From: Prinia subflava
Lineage: Eukaryota > Chordata > Aves > Passeriformes > Cisticolidae
Reading direction: 5' to 3'
Length of the DNA: 64,000 bases
Assembly: GCF_021018805.1 (NCBI RefSeq)
Contig: NC_086254.1
Location: 27,093,300-27,157,299, forward strand
Part shown: one piece after another, positions 30,786-42,413 of the stretch
Position numbering within the stretch: position 1 is the stretch's first letter
Layout of the letters: each line of letters starts with the position of its first letter
Notes under the pieces: generated by a model
Told to the model about the DNA's origin: nothing
Seen by the model: only the letters and a program-made list of their open reading frames with translations
Database searches by the model: none
Translations under genes and position numbers: made by a program

Positions 30786-33229
30786 CGCCTTTGCGTTTTT
30801 CATGTGGGTTTTTTATTAATGTGGAAAATTAACTAGAGCCTATAAGCCCAGAATCCCACAAGGGTAGTAATGGTAAGTCACTTTTTGGAGTGTAATCACA
30901 CTGGGAGAGACAAATATCTGCAGCATGTCTGCATGGGCAGGATTCCTGCTCAGGAGCCACAAGCCTCCTCCAGCTCCTTCAAACCACCCAAAGGCTTTGA
31001 GAGGCCTTGGCACCAGAGTCCTGGTCCCCCTTGGTTGTGGTTTATTTTGTTTTTTTTCCCTCAATCAGACAATGCCTTTGGGAACCGTTTGCTCTCTATT
31101 CTAATGTGCCTCTGACCAGGCAGGAGGCTGTGCTGATCTCCATGCAATGTGTCTATCATCTTCGTCCAGGCATTTTAATTTACACTGCAGTAAAAAATTT
31201 GGCACCCAACATTTTCTACTTTGAGCCTGTTCGAAGAGGAGAGGCTGCTCCAAAGGTTTGACTGTGCTGGTTTCCCTCCTCCATTCAGGGGGTGCATGTG
31301 TGGAGGAAGGACATGGGAAAGAAAACCCCCCAAATCTGGGATGACAGGTTTTAATCCCATCAGCCTGGGATCCCATTGCTGGAGTGACTCTGCCAGATGA
31401 GTATGTCTTTGTCTGTCCAGAGGAGCTTTGCAGCACGCAGAAATACAGATGATCCTAAATAAATACATATCAATATCCTAAAGCATTGACAGAGACTGTC
31501 TCACTCCAGGACTGCTAGAAAAATACGGAGCTCTTTACTCGATGGGGTCACTTTGGTACCCAGGGGCTTCCCCATGCCCTTGCACAGCCTTCAGGGCTGG
31601 GCTGGGGAAACTGGGACCAGCTCTGGGGGCCCTGGGACCTTTCCCTGCCCTTTCCCCCTGTCAGAGAGAGCTGCAGGTCGGAGCAGCCCCCGGCGGGCTC
31701 CGGCAGCCGCGCAGCGAGGGGACTGCTCTGCTGCTGCAATGCAGGGCTGAGTGCAGGTTGCAGAAAACGAAGGACACACAGACACTGCAGAACCAGGTCC
31801 GGAGGCTGGAGGGGAGGATCAGAGCCCAGCCTGGTGCTGTGTTCCCCTCCCCATCTGCCTGCCTTTGGCTCCAGCCATTTTAAGCCAACACCGTCCATAC
31901 CCAAGCAGCCAGCAAAGGGCACCTCGGGCACTGGCAAATTTAGGAGGTGAAGGGGCACAAATGCAACCAGGAATAGGCAGGGCTAATTTGTACGGTCCTA
32001 CACTGCTTATCTAATGCTCTGGCAAGAGGCTGGAGCCAATTCATCATTGTTTATCCCCAAAACAGCCTCTGCCTTTGCCAGATAATGTCTGGGGAGAGTC
32101 ACCTCCTCTCCCTCCTGCTTTGCTTTTCAGGGAGGTAGCAGCAATTCTGCTGGGCACAGGGAAGATGCACCAACTAGAGCACACTGAGCTAAAATTCTTT
32201 ATAAACTTCCAAAAAGAGAAAAAAAAAAAGAAGAGGAAAAAGTAAAGCAGAGTTTTCTTTCTCTTTCTTATTTGTCACCCCCACTGTCTTCAATATAAAA
32301 CAGGGAGAGGGGAAAAAAAAGAAACACTGTAAGTGAGGAATCAGCAGCCTTTCCATTTCTTTTATGCACATGAATTGTTCTCATGAATTAGGATATTTTT
32401 GTTTTGGACAAAATTATGAGGGGTGAAAGACCAACAAGAACTTCTTGTATCAAATTTCCCTAGCAGGAAGCACTTTTCCTGCTCCTCTTTCCTTGCCTTA
32501 GTTTGGATTCTCAGTGTTACCTGGTGGCTTCGTTTACTTCTGTACATTTACAGAGCAAGCCTCCCTGACATCCCCAGCTTTTTTTTCCTACAGACCACCT
32601 TCAAAACCAGCATAAATGTGAATTTAAAAACAAACACACTTTCAGAAGACAGAGTGGAAGATAAAAGACACGGAGTGAAGCCGTGGACGACGTGTGTTTG
32701 CTGTTGCACAGAGAGATGGGGAAACAACCAGCCACAAGGAAGGGAGTGAAGAATTGGAGCCAGCTCGGCAGGTCACACACTGGCAATGCCTCAAGGACAG
32801 GAAACAAATGATCCACTGCTGTGTTTGTAATAGGATGGAGGGGAAGGGATGGCAGGCAGGCAACACACTCCCGTGGATGGGAGGAGTAGGAGGGAGATGC
32901 TGGTGGAGGCAGGAAAATCCACCAGCTGAGTTACCCTTTGAAGAACATTATTCCTTCATTTTTCCCTGTCTTGTTGCTGTCCTGATGGAGTTGCAGGGTG
33001 CTGGGCATCCACAGAGTGAGATAGAAGGAAGTGGAGGAATGGGATGGGAAAATGGGACTGAGGACCCAAGGGACAAGGAGAGGACGCTGCTGAGCTGTGG
33101 GACATGAGGTTCCTTCTGAAAACACCTTGGAGTTTCCTGGAAAGAAGGAAGGCTGAGAACAGAAGGGACAGGAAGCCTCAGATGGGGACACAGTGGCTGG
33201 GTGATGAGTGTCAGGGAACCTCAGTGCTA
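30786..33229. other. Non-genic interval, small CpG-rich patch
   Basis: Neutral DNA. A short GC- and CpG-rich patch at about 31677-31725 is too small to be a CpG island. A strong acceptor shape, TTTTTTCCTACAG, ends at 32593 but is followed by early stops. Frames up to 137 codons are not recognisable. Confidence 0.5.
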
Positions 33230-33640
33230 TGGAGCACATGGGAAACAAGTGGAATACGGGCAAAAAATAAACAATAATAAATATTTCAGGATCTGCACTA
33301 CTCCTGACAGCTGTAACGGGCGTATATCAAGAGCTCCCACAAACTCTGGAAATTTCATTAAGAAGCCCACAATGCCTGGACACATATGGAATTATGATAC
33401 TTCTCATCCTTTCCTGTGTCAAAATCCTCCAAGCCTCAGCTGCCTTAAAAAGTTGTTTATAATAAATACATCTTCTTAATGCTACCATATAGGGTATTTG
33501 CAGCTGGATAGATTTGACTGATATAGCACATTCTTTATGGCGATCATTCCTTGATTAAAAAAAATATTTTTTCTGTGTCAGGCTCTTTCTGTCACTATCG
33601 ACCATAAATCAATTTGTCACATAAATGGTAATAAAACAAG
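33230..33640. promoter_or_regulatory. Candidate conserved non-coding block
   Basis: Long AT-rich, repeat-free block with TTTATGG near 33535, CCATAAA near 33601 and a TTGATTAAAA word near 33551. Composition and motif types match the other HOX/CDX-site-bearing blocks. Conservation is untested. Confidence 0.35.
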
Positions 33641-34229
33641 AGGTGTTTGTTCTCTCAAACACCACACAAGTGGGTTTTGCAGCATGGTTGTGGCTCTGCT
33701 CGGGTGGCAGGCTCGGTGGTCCTTGCCCTGATGGTCCTGGGAGGGCAGCACAGCTCCGTGGCACTGGAAGGGGTGGGGAGAGGAGTCAAGGACTGTTCCA
33801 AGCATCACCGGTGTCACAAGGGTCACAGCTGAGTCCTGGGCCAGTGCTCACTGCAGACCTCCCCAGACAACCCAGATCCAAATGGAATTGTTCAAAATTC
33901 TGGGTGTCCCATCCTGGTCAATGGCGCTGCAGAGTGTGGGTTTGTACCTGTGAGTGCCTCTGTGTATTTTAATAAGAATAAACCTTTTCACTCACTGCAA
34001 TGACTGTCAGAGTCCCACAAAGTGATGCTGAAGCTGCTCCTCCTTTCTGTGTAAGATTCTCAGAAATACTGCTTTGCAAAACCCACTTTCTCCCGGTGAA
34101 ATACTCTTATTTTTCAAAAAATTTCCTAGCCTGGCCACACTGCACAAGTTGTCTGTGCTGCAGGGAGCCCAGTTGCAGCCTGACTTGCCAGCCATGCATC
34201 TGCCACTCCTCACTTTCCGAGCGTCTCCG
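33641..34229. other. Non-genic interval, nothing recognised
   Basis: GC-moderate at 33690-33850 with overlapping frames; the rest is neutral. Confidence 0.5.
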
Positions 34230-34780
34230 ATTTCAGCCTGGCATCTCTGATCGTAAGTCTACTTAACCATTTTAATAGCACTAAATGGAGTCTGTGTTCC
34301 TGCCCTTATCTGCTCTCTATGTCTTCCGGGTCATACATGCTTAGTTTACTGTCAGAGACAAGTTTTTACTGCTGTCAGCACTGCAGCGTGCGGTACCTGC
34401 AGAGCAGCAGGCTGCGGGCTCTGCGCTGCGTCCTCGCTGGCAAGGAAATTACCACCCGCCAGCTGATTCCCCAACATTTGTCTTGTGGTTTCTTAATTGG
34501 TACCATCAAGGAAAAATGCTGGAGAAAAAAAAAAAGCACAGCCCCACTACATGGTGCAAAAGAAAAGGTGATGTTATCTATTTACAATCCTTTTGTGCAG
34601 CAGTAATAATAATTAACATAACAAGGGCTAATAATTAGGATTGCCTGCATTGAGTTAAGGACATGATTTTGTTTTCCTTTGTGCACATGCAAATCTGGAC
34701 TCATTTTCCTCTTGTCACCAGAAGGAAAAAAGTGTGAGAGTAGAATAAGTCCACAAGCAGGGAACATGCATTTATCTGGG
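34230..34780. promoter_or_regulatory. Candidate conserved non-coding block
   Basis: AT-rich with a CpG-containing patch at 34385-34440. A donor-like GTAAGT occurs at 34253-34258. TAATAATTA words lie around 34605-34640. A regulatory role is inferred; the 95-codon frame crossing it (34319-34606) is not recognisable. Confidence 0.28.
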
Positions 34781-35030
34781 CATATTTAACTCTGGTTACC
34801 CCCAGACCCTAATCCACTGATGGCAGGGGAACCCCCAGCACATACCCGTGTTCCCATGTAGGATGCTGGGGCTGTGCATGTCCACTCCATCTGTATTTCC
34901 CACCTGGAAAACCTAGTCAGCTGTCTTTAAAATCATATCAAACAGAACAATGCAAGTGGAGATGATAAAAGATGCAGAAAAGATGCACACGTGGCTTCAT
35001 TCTCACCCCCCTTCACTCTGAGCCCTGCAG
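34781..35030. other. Non-genic stretch ending in a strong acceptor-like tract
   Basis: Ends in a pyrimidine-rich run and CCCTGCAG (AG ends at 35030), one of the best 3' splice-site shapes in the window. Confidence 0.45.
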
Positions 35031-35223
35031 GCTGGATCTGCAGTTCCAGCAGCTCAAGAAAATCTTTGTCAAATTAATAGATTTAAAAGTAGAAAACCCC
35101 AGCCGAGAGTCCGGGCACGCTTCTGAGATCACCTGCTCGGGTTCTGCACCAGCAGCACTGATGGAATTACTTTTGCTTTACACCAGCATAAATAAAAGCA
35201 AGATCAGTTCCACTATCTGGAAG
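35031..35223 (+). other. Candidate exon bounded by strong splice sites
   Basis: A pyrimidine-rich acceptor ending CTGCAG at 35030 and a donor AAG|GTAAGG at 35223/35224 bound 193 bases. One frame is open across the whole interval: the first base completes a codon and 64 codons follow. The predicted peptide is not recognisable. The second half, about 35131-35222, resembles an old interspersed repeat, so an exonised repeat or pure chance are both possible. I do not call a CDS. Confidence 0.25.
35131..35222 (+). mobile_element. Possible ancient amniote interspersed repeat
   Basis: The series ACTGATGGAATTAC, TTTACACCAGCATAA and AAGATCAG followed by ATCTGG recalls a widespread old amniote repeat with CACTGA...GGAGTTAC, TTTACACCAG and GATCAGAATCTGG blocks. 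I recognise the pattern but cannot name the family with confidence. A reverse-oriented relative may lie at 55984-56062. Confidence 0.35.
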
Positions 35224-36140
35224 GTAAGGATGAAGTTTTACAGCCTCCTTTTTCCTTATCACACCCAGACTTTTTAATACCTTGGAAGTATAATGAGCAA
35301 GGTTGTGCCAATGCCTGGCTCTCCGGGCTTGTAGGCACTGCTTGTGCTTGTGCTCGCATCCCCTTTTCCTCTAGAAATTTGGGATGCGAGCAGCAGTGGG
35401 GCTGGAAAAATGATCAGTTTTTTATGAACAGATCATTTATTAAATCCCCTTGGCTAAAGTAATTCCTGCCAGCGTGAAGGTACAACAGAGTGAAAATGAA
35501 TAATCTCTCCTGCAATTCTCAGGGGCGAGGGACCACGCTCCCTGTGTGCTCTGTTGCTATATTTAGCACAGATACAGTGAGTGCATTCCTGCATGGAGCT
35601 GCTCTCCCCAAAGAGCACTTTTTGCACCAGGAGAGGCTGCAGAGCAGCTGGATCTCCCTGGGTGTGTTACTGGGGTGGGTTCTGCTGCAGGATGATGAGC
35701 ACAGAGTTACTGTAAACCAAAACCCGGGGTGCAGGGTTGGAGCCCCCGAGCTGGGATAAATCAAATGGAACAGCTGTGACTTACCCCAGCAGTCACTCCA
35801 GCTCTGGAGTTATCCAGTTACAGGCATGTTGCTCCTGCTTCATCCAGCCCTGGACCTTAATATAACTTTTAAATCGTTGCGAAATGAACTTTGCATTTTA
35901 TTTCCTCGGACTGTGAAAAAAATACATTGCTGTATGGTGCCCTGGGATAGGGACAGAGACAGCTATTTATATCATTCCCAGCAAAGCACCCCATGAAACA
36001 TGAAGGGAACTGGAAAATCAATAATTATTATTACAGTGTCTCCGGGTCTCGGGTGTGTGGGGCACTGCACATCCCTGCTCCAGGATCACAGCATCTGCAG
36101 CCTCCTTGGCAGTGACGCAGTGCGGGAACAAGAGGAAGAA
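35224..36140. other. Non-genic interval, nothing recognised
   Basis: Neutral to AT-rich. The stretch around 35850-36010 is AT-rich and repeat-free and could be a further regulatory block, but no motif stands out. Confidence 0.45.
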
Positions 36141-36170
36141 TCAGGGAAACTGAGGCAGAGGATTACTTCC
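36141..36170 (-). mobile_element. Possible MIR fragment, reverse orientation
   Basis: AGGGAAACTGAGGCAGAGGA followed by TTACTTCC matches the complement of the MIR segment that includes GCCTCAGTTTCC. It is only about 30 bases long. Confidence 0.38.
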
Positions 36171-37808
36171 AAAGAGAAGTTCATGGTGCAGCAGAATTTC
36201 TCTGTCCTCACTGCCCAAGGGCCCTGGCAGGGAGCGTGGGTGTCCCAGCCCGTGGGAGCATCTCTGCAGCAGTGCAAGAGGCACGGGGCCAGTGCAAGGC
36301 GGTGTGGGGTTGATATTTTGGGTGATGTGTGTTTCTGGCAGGGATAGAAACCTGCTCAGATGATGCAACTGTGCTCTGGACCGTTTTAGGACAGGCTTAT
36401 GTACCATGCTCCCCCAGGGTAAGCTCCTTTAGCCCCGTCCTGCTTCCATCTTCTGTGCCTGCAGGCAGGGCAGGGCAAGGGAGATCGTGCTGCTCCTTCC
36501 AGCACCATGGTCACCCCCTGGAGGGGCTGAAGCCCCACAGTGGTGGCTTGGGCTGGTTTCACCAAGGTGGGCTTGTGTGCCACACCTGCACAAAACGTCC
36601 TGACAGACACCACAGATCCCATCGAGTCTGGGAGGTGACAAGGACAGCAATCAGCACTGCTCTGACTGCACTAGTGCTTATCATGCTCTAAAAACACTGA
36701 ATTATGAAGCTCATTCCAGCACCCAAGAACCTTCTGGGTGAAAGAAATCACTGAAGTGAAATCCCAAGGGAATTTCAAAGCTGGTGGCACTTGCACACTG
36801 CTTTGGGATCAACCTTCTCTCTTTTGGGGGGCAGTACTGCAGGAAAAATCCCATTACCTTTTTTCTTGTGCAACCAGCACCCGTGTCCTTGCTGTGGCAG
36901 CAGGCTCAGGAGGGAGGTGAACTCAGTGATGGGGAGTCCACGCTCTTCCCTCCCTCCTTCCCCTGCATCCCTGGCACACCCAGAGCACGGCATGGCCCAC
37001 CTGGCACCTCCACGGGTCAGTGTGGAGCTGCCCCTTTGCCTGGCTCTGTCTGGAGTGTGTGCACAGAAGGCAGAGAATGGGGATTGATGTGCTGCTTCCT
37101 TCAGGTTTAGGTTTCCTGTCAGCTGAGCTGCAGATAAACCATAAACACGAAGAACAAACAAACAATTAGCCTCCCTCGGACCCAGCACACAGACACTCTG
37201 CTGAGGTTTATAGCCATTTTCCAGCTTTACTGCCAGGATAAATCTTTCACCACCCACTGCCCAATCAACCTCAATACAAAAAAGTTGTTTGTTCTGTTGG
37301 TTTGGTGTGCTGTTTTTTTTTCTTTCCAGTAGATATTGGATTTTTATATTTAGGAAACATTAAAACAAGGGTGCAGAGAGAGAGGTGGGGACCAACATGT
37401 AAATTCTGTATCGATCCAGAGGATGTGCTGGTTTGATTCTTCCTGGTGTGGGACCAGATGAGAGGCAGAACAACCTCTGCTTCCTCTGTGCTGTGTTTTC
37501 CACCACTGCAGGACTTTATGTGCAGCATCCTTTGTCCCTACACATCCACCATCACCCTGGGCACACACCAGTGGGTGCATGAGGCCAATGGATGCTGCCT
37601 TCCACAAGCCCCATAATCTGCTTTATTACCCAAATGTATTATTCAATCTGGAAAAAAATAGGATAAATCAGTTGTTTCCCACCCTGCCCTTGTATATAGC
37701 CCCCAGGTAGGATTTTTGTCTCTGGGTAGAAATTGCCTTCATGGTGTCACTGGTGCATCACTGGCATAAAAGGCTGATTCAGATTTGGTGGTAAATTACC
37801 CGTAGCCC
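36171..37808. other. Non-genic interval, nothing recognised
   Basis: GC-moderate DNA with many overlapping frames of up to 160 codons on both strands and no product I recognise. Confidence 0.55.
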
Positions 37809-37832
37809 TTTTTTTTTTTTTTTTTTTTTTTT
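37809..37832 (+). repeat. T24 homopolymer
   Basis: Twenty-four uninterrupted T residues with no adjoining retroelement. Confidence 0.95.
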
Positions 37833-39690
37833 CATATGGCTGTGAATTTTGTCAAAACTTTGTGTGGCAGTTTCATTTTGTGTCTTTATTGTCCAGCGAG
37901 GGGGAGCTGGGAGTGCTAAATTAATTTCTGTGGTGAGACCAATAAATTCAGCTCTCCTGCTGTAAAAGATACATTAATTTTGCTACGTTCCCTTTTTTAA
38001 TAGGCACAAAGCCACCTGGATAAATACAGGTAGCACAGAGAGAGCTGCCATGGACCTGGGCACAGAGACTGTCAGCTAAAATAAATAAGTCAGACATTAA
38101 GAAAACAGTATATGCAGAGAAATTTCACTTTCTTTTAACTTTGGTTTTTAGCAAATTTTTTTGTGTGAAGTGAGGGAAAATGGTTGGCTCCAATAATTTC
38201 ATCTTCCATAAGGATGTGAAAAGAAGATGAAGAATGTCCTCTGGGTTTAAAATATTTAGAGATTTTAATGTTTAATGCCAAATACATTGATTTTGATAAA
38301 TACAGTAAAGGAAGAATTAATCTCATATGGTGTGCACTTGGACACAGGGCTATTCCTTCATTATAGTTTCACTGCCAGTGGACAAACCTGGGGACATTTC
38401 TCATGGATCTTTTCAGGGATAAGCAGGGATACTTGGGATGTCTTCTGCAGGAATTCAGGGGTGACTTTTTGTTGAACAGCAAAGGTTGGCTGAAGATCAC
38501 CAGCCTGACTGGGAGCACAGATCTCTGATACCCATTGGCAAGTCATATCCAGAGACAGATAAACCAGACACCCAGCCCATCCTGGGAATATGACTGGATT
38601 GATTATATGGGGGGAATGAGGAATTTGTGTTTGGTGTGTGAATTGGTGCTCCCATGGCATTCCCTGCCCAGGGCTGGGAGAAACTGGGGACACCAACACT
38701 GGCAGCTGAAATACATTGAACCACAGGCAGAGGCTTTTGTTAGAGGTGCAGACAAGACACAGTTTGGTCCTTGTGACACTTTGGGGCTCTGCAAACAGCA
38801 CTGGCCAGAAATAAGAAATGATTTTGTGGTGGGAAACATCTTTTAATGGGCTCATTGCAAATCCTCTTTTTATACTGCAACTGGAAAGTAGCAAATCTCA
38901 GGCTGGTGGATGCTGAGGTACATGCCCCTCCAAGGTCAACTAGTACAGAGCTCTGGATTGGTAGAAGGTTCTCAGGAAATGCTAATTTTATCATTGGTTT
39001 TGAGCCCAGTTCTGCTCTGGAGGTGATCTTGTTATCGTGGATTCAGGAGTCAATCAAAGATACATTGAACAATGTTTTGGATGAACAGTTGGATGGCTCT
39101 TCAGTCCCTGAGTCTGAAAATCAAACCCAGAGGCCTCCAGAGGCTTGCTGAAGTGAGGACAGGCAGTGATGCCAAATGGTGTCTGAAAGAGCTCCATGTC
39201 CACAAGAACCCTGCTCACGCGTTCCCATTTCTTAGACGGATCTGTGTCCTGTGCTGTCTAGCCAGAGCATAGATTTCCTGCCAAATTCTCCTTGCTGTGC
39301 TATTACCTCATCCCTCTGACACACCGTTTGTCCGATTGCACCTTTTTTCCTGCCCTGTCTGGAGGGTGAACTCCCTCAGCCAAGGACTTTGCATCCACTG
39401 CAGCTCCACATTGTCCCCAAACATTTTGGTGGGTCATCCAGAGGGGCTGCAGGGATTTCTCTGCAAGGACACTAGGGATTCTTTTCTTGTGTCACTCTTA
39501 ACTGGTTTGAGGTAGGTAGAGTGAGGTGAGGAGCACTGCCAGAGCTTTTCAAACGCAGTGGGAGAAAATCCATAGGACAGAAGGTACAGCCACATTTCCT
39601 TGCAGCTCCTAACACCACCAAGAAGGAAATAAAGCAGGGAAGTGGAGAAAAAAACCCACAGACCCTGTAGCCTTTGTGTGGCAGAGCAAA
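37833..39690. other. Non-genic interval with open frames on both strands
   Basis: From about 38360 to 39270 several frames of 100-177 codons are open on both strands in DNA of ordinary composition. I looked for retroviral or transposase motifs and saw none. Ends with terminal repeats were not found. Confidence 0.4.
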
Positions 39691-39694
39691 CACC

Positions 39695-39716
39695 GCATGT
39701 AAATCAGCATGCAAAT
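39695..39716 (+). promoter_or_regulatory. Tandem octamer-like sites
   Basis: GCATGTAAAT (39695-39704) and GCATGCAAAT (39707-39716) repeat at a 12-bp period. The second contains the exact POU octamer ATGCAAAT and the first a one-base variant. Binding is inferred. Confidence 0.4.
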
Positions 39717-39879
39717 GAGACTGGCAAGGCTCTAACGAGAAAAAGTTACCACCAAGCTTCCCGATGCAGCCCCAAGGCTAAGAGGAGTATTTCACTGCAC
39801 ACAAGCACCCAAGCTCAGGCACAACCCGCGCTGGCAAGGAGTGGAATAAAAAGGGCAATTTAAGACAAGGGTGGCTGTA
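39717..39879. other. Short spacer
   Basis: Neutral DNA between the tandem octamer sites and the AT-rich block; nothing recognised. Confidence 0.5.
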
Positions 39880-40330
39880 AGTAGCAGATGAGAAAACACA
39901 ATAAAAGGGAAGATTTCTTACTCTGCGAGTGAATCCATTTACTTCAAAGGTACTACATTTCTTTGATACAATAGCATAACGTTTTTATTGGGGACTAATT
40001 GAGCCAGTGATATAATTACGGCAGTAAATTAAGGCCTGAAGTATACTTTGAATTTAGGAATAAATTCGTAAATACTTCCTTATCAGTGGCATGTAGGAAA
40101 ACGACCAGACTGATTTAGCAGGGAGGGATCCTAATGTATTGGCCATCACAGGAAAACGATGAGCCCTCTTTCCACATAAAAATGAGTGATACATTAACTG
40201 CTCTGACTGCAGCCTTTTAGGCACTGCTTGCTATAATCAGTTTTACTAGTGGGTTAATAAAATTTAATTAATAGTTAATTAAGGCTTACAGTCAAGTAGA
40301 CCCATTTTTGATTACTTTATCATCACAATA
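39880..40330. promoter_or_regulatory. Strong candidate regulatory block with twin TTAATTAA sites
   Basis: Long AT-rich, repeat-free block. Two TTAATTAA palindromes at 40264-40271 and 40275-40282 start 11 bp apart, about one helical turn, in a run with GGTTAATAAAATT upstream. TAATTA-type sites also occur near 39995-40035. This is typical of homeodomain-rich enhancers; conservation is untested. Confidence 0.4.
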
Positions 40331-41829
40331 TTTACATGAAGGTGCAAAGCAGAGCCCAAAATTCATCTGTCTCTGAGTGCTGCTCAGGACAAGCAAGGGA
40401 GAAAAGCTGCATTGCCTTTGAGCCTTGGGAAGAGGGCAGAGGTGCTCAGAAAAGCTCTTCTTGGGATGACAGGCTGTGTCTGTGTCTTTTGCTTGCAAGT
40501 CTGCAGCAGAGTTCTTTAAAACCCCTGCATTCCTCCAGTCTGACTTTCTTTGCTGGTTCCATCTGATCAGCTGCTGCTCAGGAAAACAAAAAGGCAAACA
40601 TCAAAGAGCCAGAAGTGCTCTCCATCAGTTCATCCTTTCCCCATCACTATTCTGCCAGTTACTGTCCAGATAGCCTCAAAGAAGGTTAATAAATCCAACT
40701 TTAGCTCCAAAACTGGACCAAGCTTTCTGCAGTTCAGTGGCAGTCTGGGTGTCTGACATGTTGAAGGAAGCTTCAACCAGATGTACACCCAGCAGAAACT
40801 GGATATTGGAAAGGAGAAAAGCCCTTGAATAATGTGTTTAATGCAGAAAAATGCCATCGAACTGTTTTTTATGGAAGTGTATCCCTCAGAAACTGCTGAC
40901 TTCTCCTTTATTATATTTAGCAATACAAATAGCTGAGAACTGTGTTTGGGCTCATTGCAGATAAAGTGCTGGAGAGATAGTGGTGGAGTGAAGGGACATT
41001 TATTTCTCTTACTGAGACCCGCACCGTGCTGCCACAGCTGGTGAATCTTATCTCTAAGGCTTTTCTTGGGAATAAAGCATTTAGCCTTTGTAGCTGGGTC
41101 TTGTTACAAGGAGCAGGAGAGAAGATTCAATTATGTGCCCTGGCACGGGGAGAGGGAATGAGCAACAACTGAGTGCTGATGCAAAGGGAGGAAAGTCATG
41201 CAGCAATCACCAATGCCCTGAAATGCACACAGGAGACCTGATTGACCACAACAGTGTGATCCCAGAGAGAAAAAGAAAGATGAGAGCCTAGAGTGCCCTC
41301 CAAGACAGATATGATCTTGGGAATCTGCAGATGTGCTGTTGCATGCTATCAAGATCTCTCTAGTGTTTCTCCTTGGAAGGGTTTACAGATAGAGAAATAT
41401 TGCTCTCCCCAGAGATCACCCTAGCAAACAAAAGCAAGAGCTCAGTGAACCTCCCTTCCTCAAGTAAGACAGTGTAGCACAGTCCTTGGATGTACTATTT
41501 TAATTGCAACAGGAATTACTGATATCCTTGCTGTATCCTCGCTCACCTTGCCTCAAAACCAGTCAAGTATGAGCCGGGGGATGATACAGCACGAGTGCAG
41601 CCTGCTAGGCAGATTCACACTCCTGCAGATGGGCCTGACAATATGAAACCCTGGCCAGGTTTGGCCCAGCACGCTGCCAGCCCCTCACTGAGCTGGAAGC
41701 AGGCTCAGGGGAGGGCGTTTGCTGGGAGCTGCCAGCGTGCCCCACGCCTGCTGAGCCTCACCTCCACGCCCAGGCAGCCACCGGCACAGCCACGAGCAGG
41801 GCGACCTGCTGGGCTCCCATCAAACCCTC
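40331..41829. other. Non-genic interval, nothing recognised
   Basis: Neutral DNA with short frames, GC-moderate from 41590 to 41825. No repeat family is seen. Confidence 0.55.
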
Positions 41830-42060
41830 ATTTATCTCTTCTGAAAGTACATGACGTATCAAACGTTTGGCCTTGATTAATGATGCTAATTAAGCTAATG
41901 GATTTGAGCAATTTTACAATTGGTGTTTTTATGTAATTTTGTTTTTGCTCTGCGGTAGCCAGGACTTACTGCCCCGTCAGCTTCCCTCCGTCATGTTCAA
42001 CATTATGCACAGACATCATCTTTAAGGTCATATAAATAAACAAAGCAGGAGAGCTCCTCA
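41830..42060. promoter_or_regulatory. Candidate regulatory block with a dense TAAT cluster
   Basis: From 41872 to 41900 four TAAT/ATTA cores crowd into 30 bp, including the PBX-HOX type TGATTAAT at 41874-41881 and CTAATTAAG just downstream. The rest is AT-rich and repeat-free. Enhancer function is inferred. Confidence 0.38.
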
Positions 42061-42350
42061 GATTTATCCCAGCCCTCCCCCTGCCACTCACTGCATGCTC
42101 CCAGGATGTGCAACGAAGCACATTTCAAAAGCAGGGAGCAGAGTCACCAAAAGCAATATCCCAGCAGAGAAAAAGATTGAATTTGGGGGGTCAAGAGGTT
42201 GGATTTGGCTTCTAGAAATCCAGGTCCTCATCTCAAGTCTCCTGTGAGTCCTTGGGGGCCATGAGGAAGCTGCTTCCTTCTCCATCAGTAAATTAGATAA
42301 ACTAGTGGGATGTTGTCTTGCAGGGGAGGAGCTGCGAACACAAACACAAA
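42061..42350. other. Short non-genic interval
   Basis: Neutral DNA; it may include unrecognisable upstream remains of the CR1 copy that follows. Confidence 0.45.
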
Positions 42351-42413
42351 ATTCTGGATTTGATGACCTTAAGGGTCTTTTCCAATCTAAATGGTTCTAT
42401 GATTCAATTCTAT
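42351..42413 (+). mobile_element. CR1 LINE, short 3' end
   Basis: TTTGATGACCTTAAGGGTCTTTTCCAA-type terminal sequence followed by ATGGTTCTATGATTC and ATTCTAT tail units. It is a short 5'-truncated CR1 copy with moderate divergence. Confidence 0.82.

Noticed and set aside
31677..31725. CpG-rich patch
   Set aside because: Only about 50 bases long, far below the size of a CpG island.
32579..32593. Strong acceptor-like TTTTTTCCTACAG
   Set aside because: Stops follow early and no donor of matching quality lies within normal exon length.
38361..39151. Several frames of 100-177 codons on both strands, considered as a retroelement remnant
   Set aside because: No reverse transcriptase, integrase, protease, gag or env motif, no terminal repeats and no target-site duplication could be seen.
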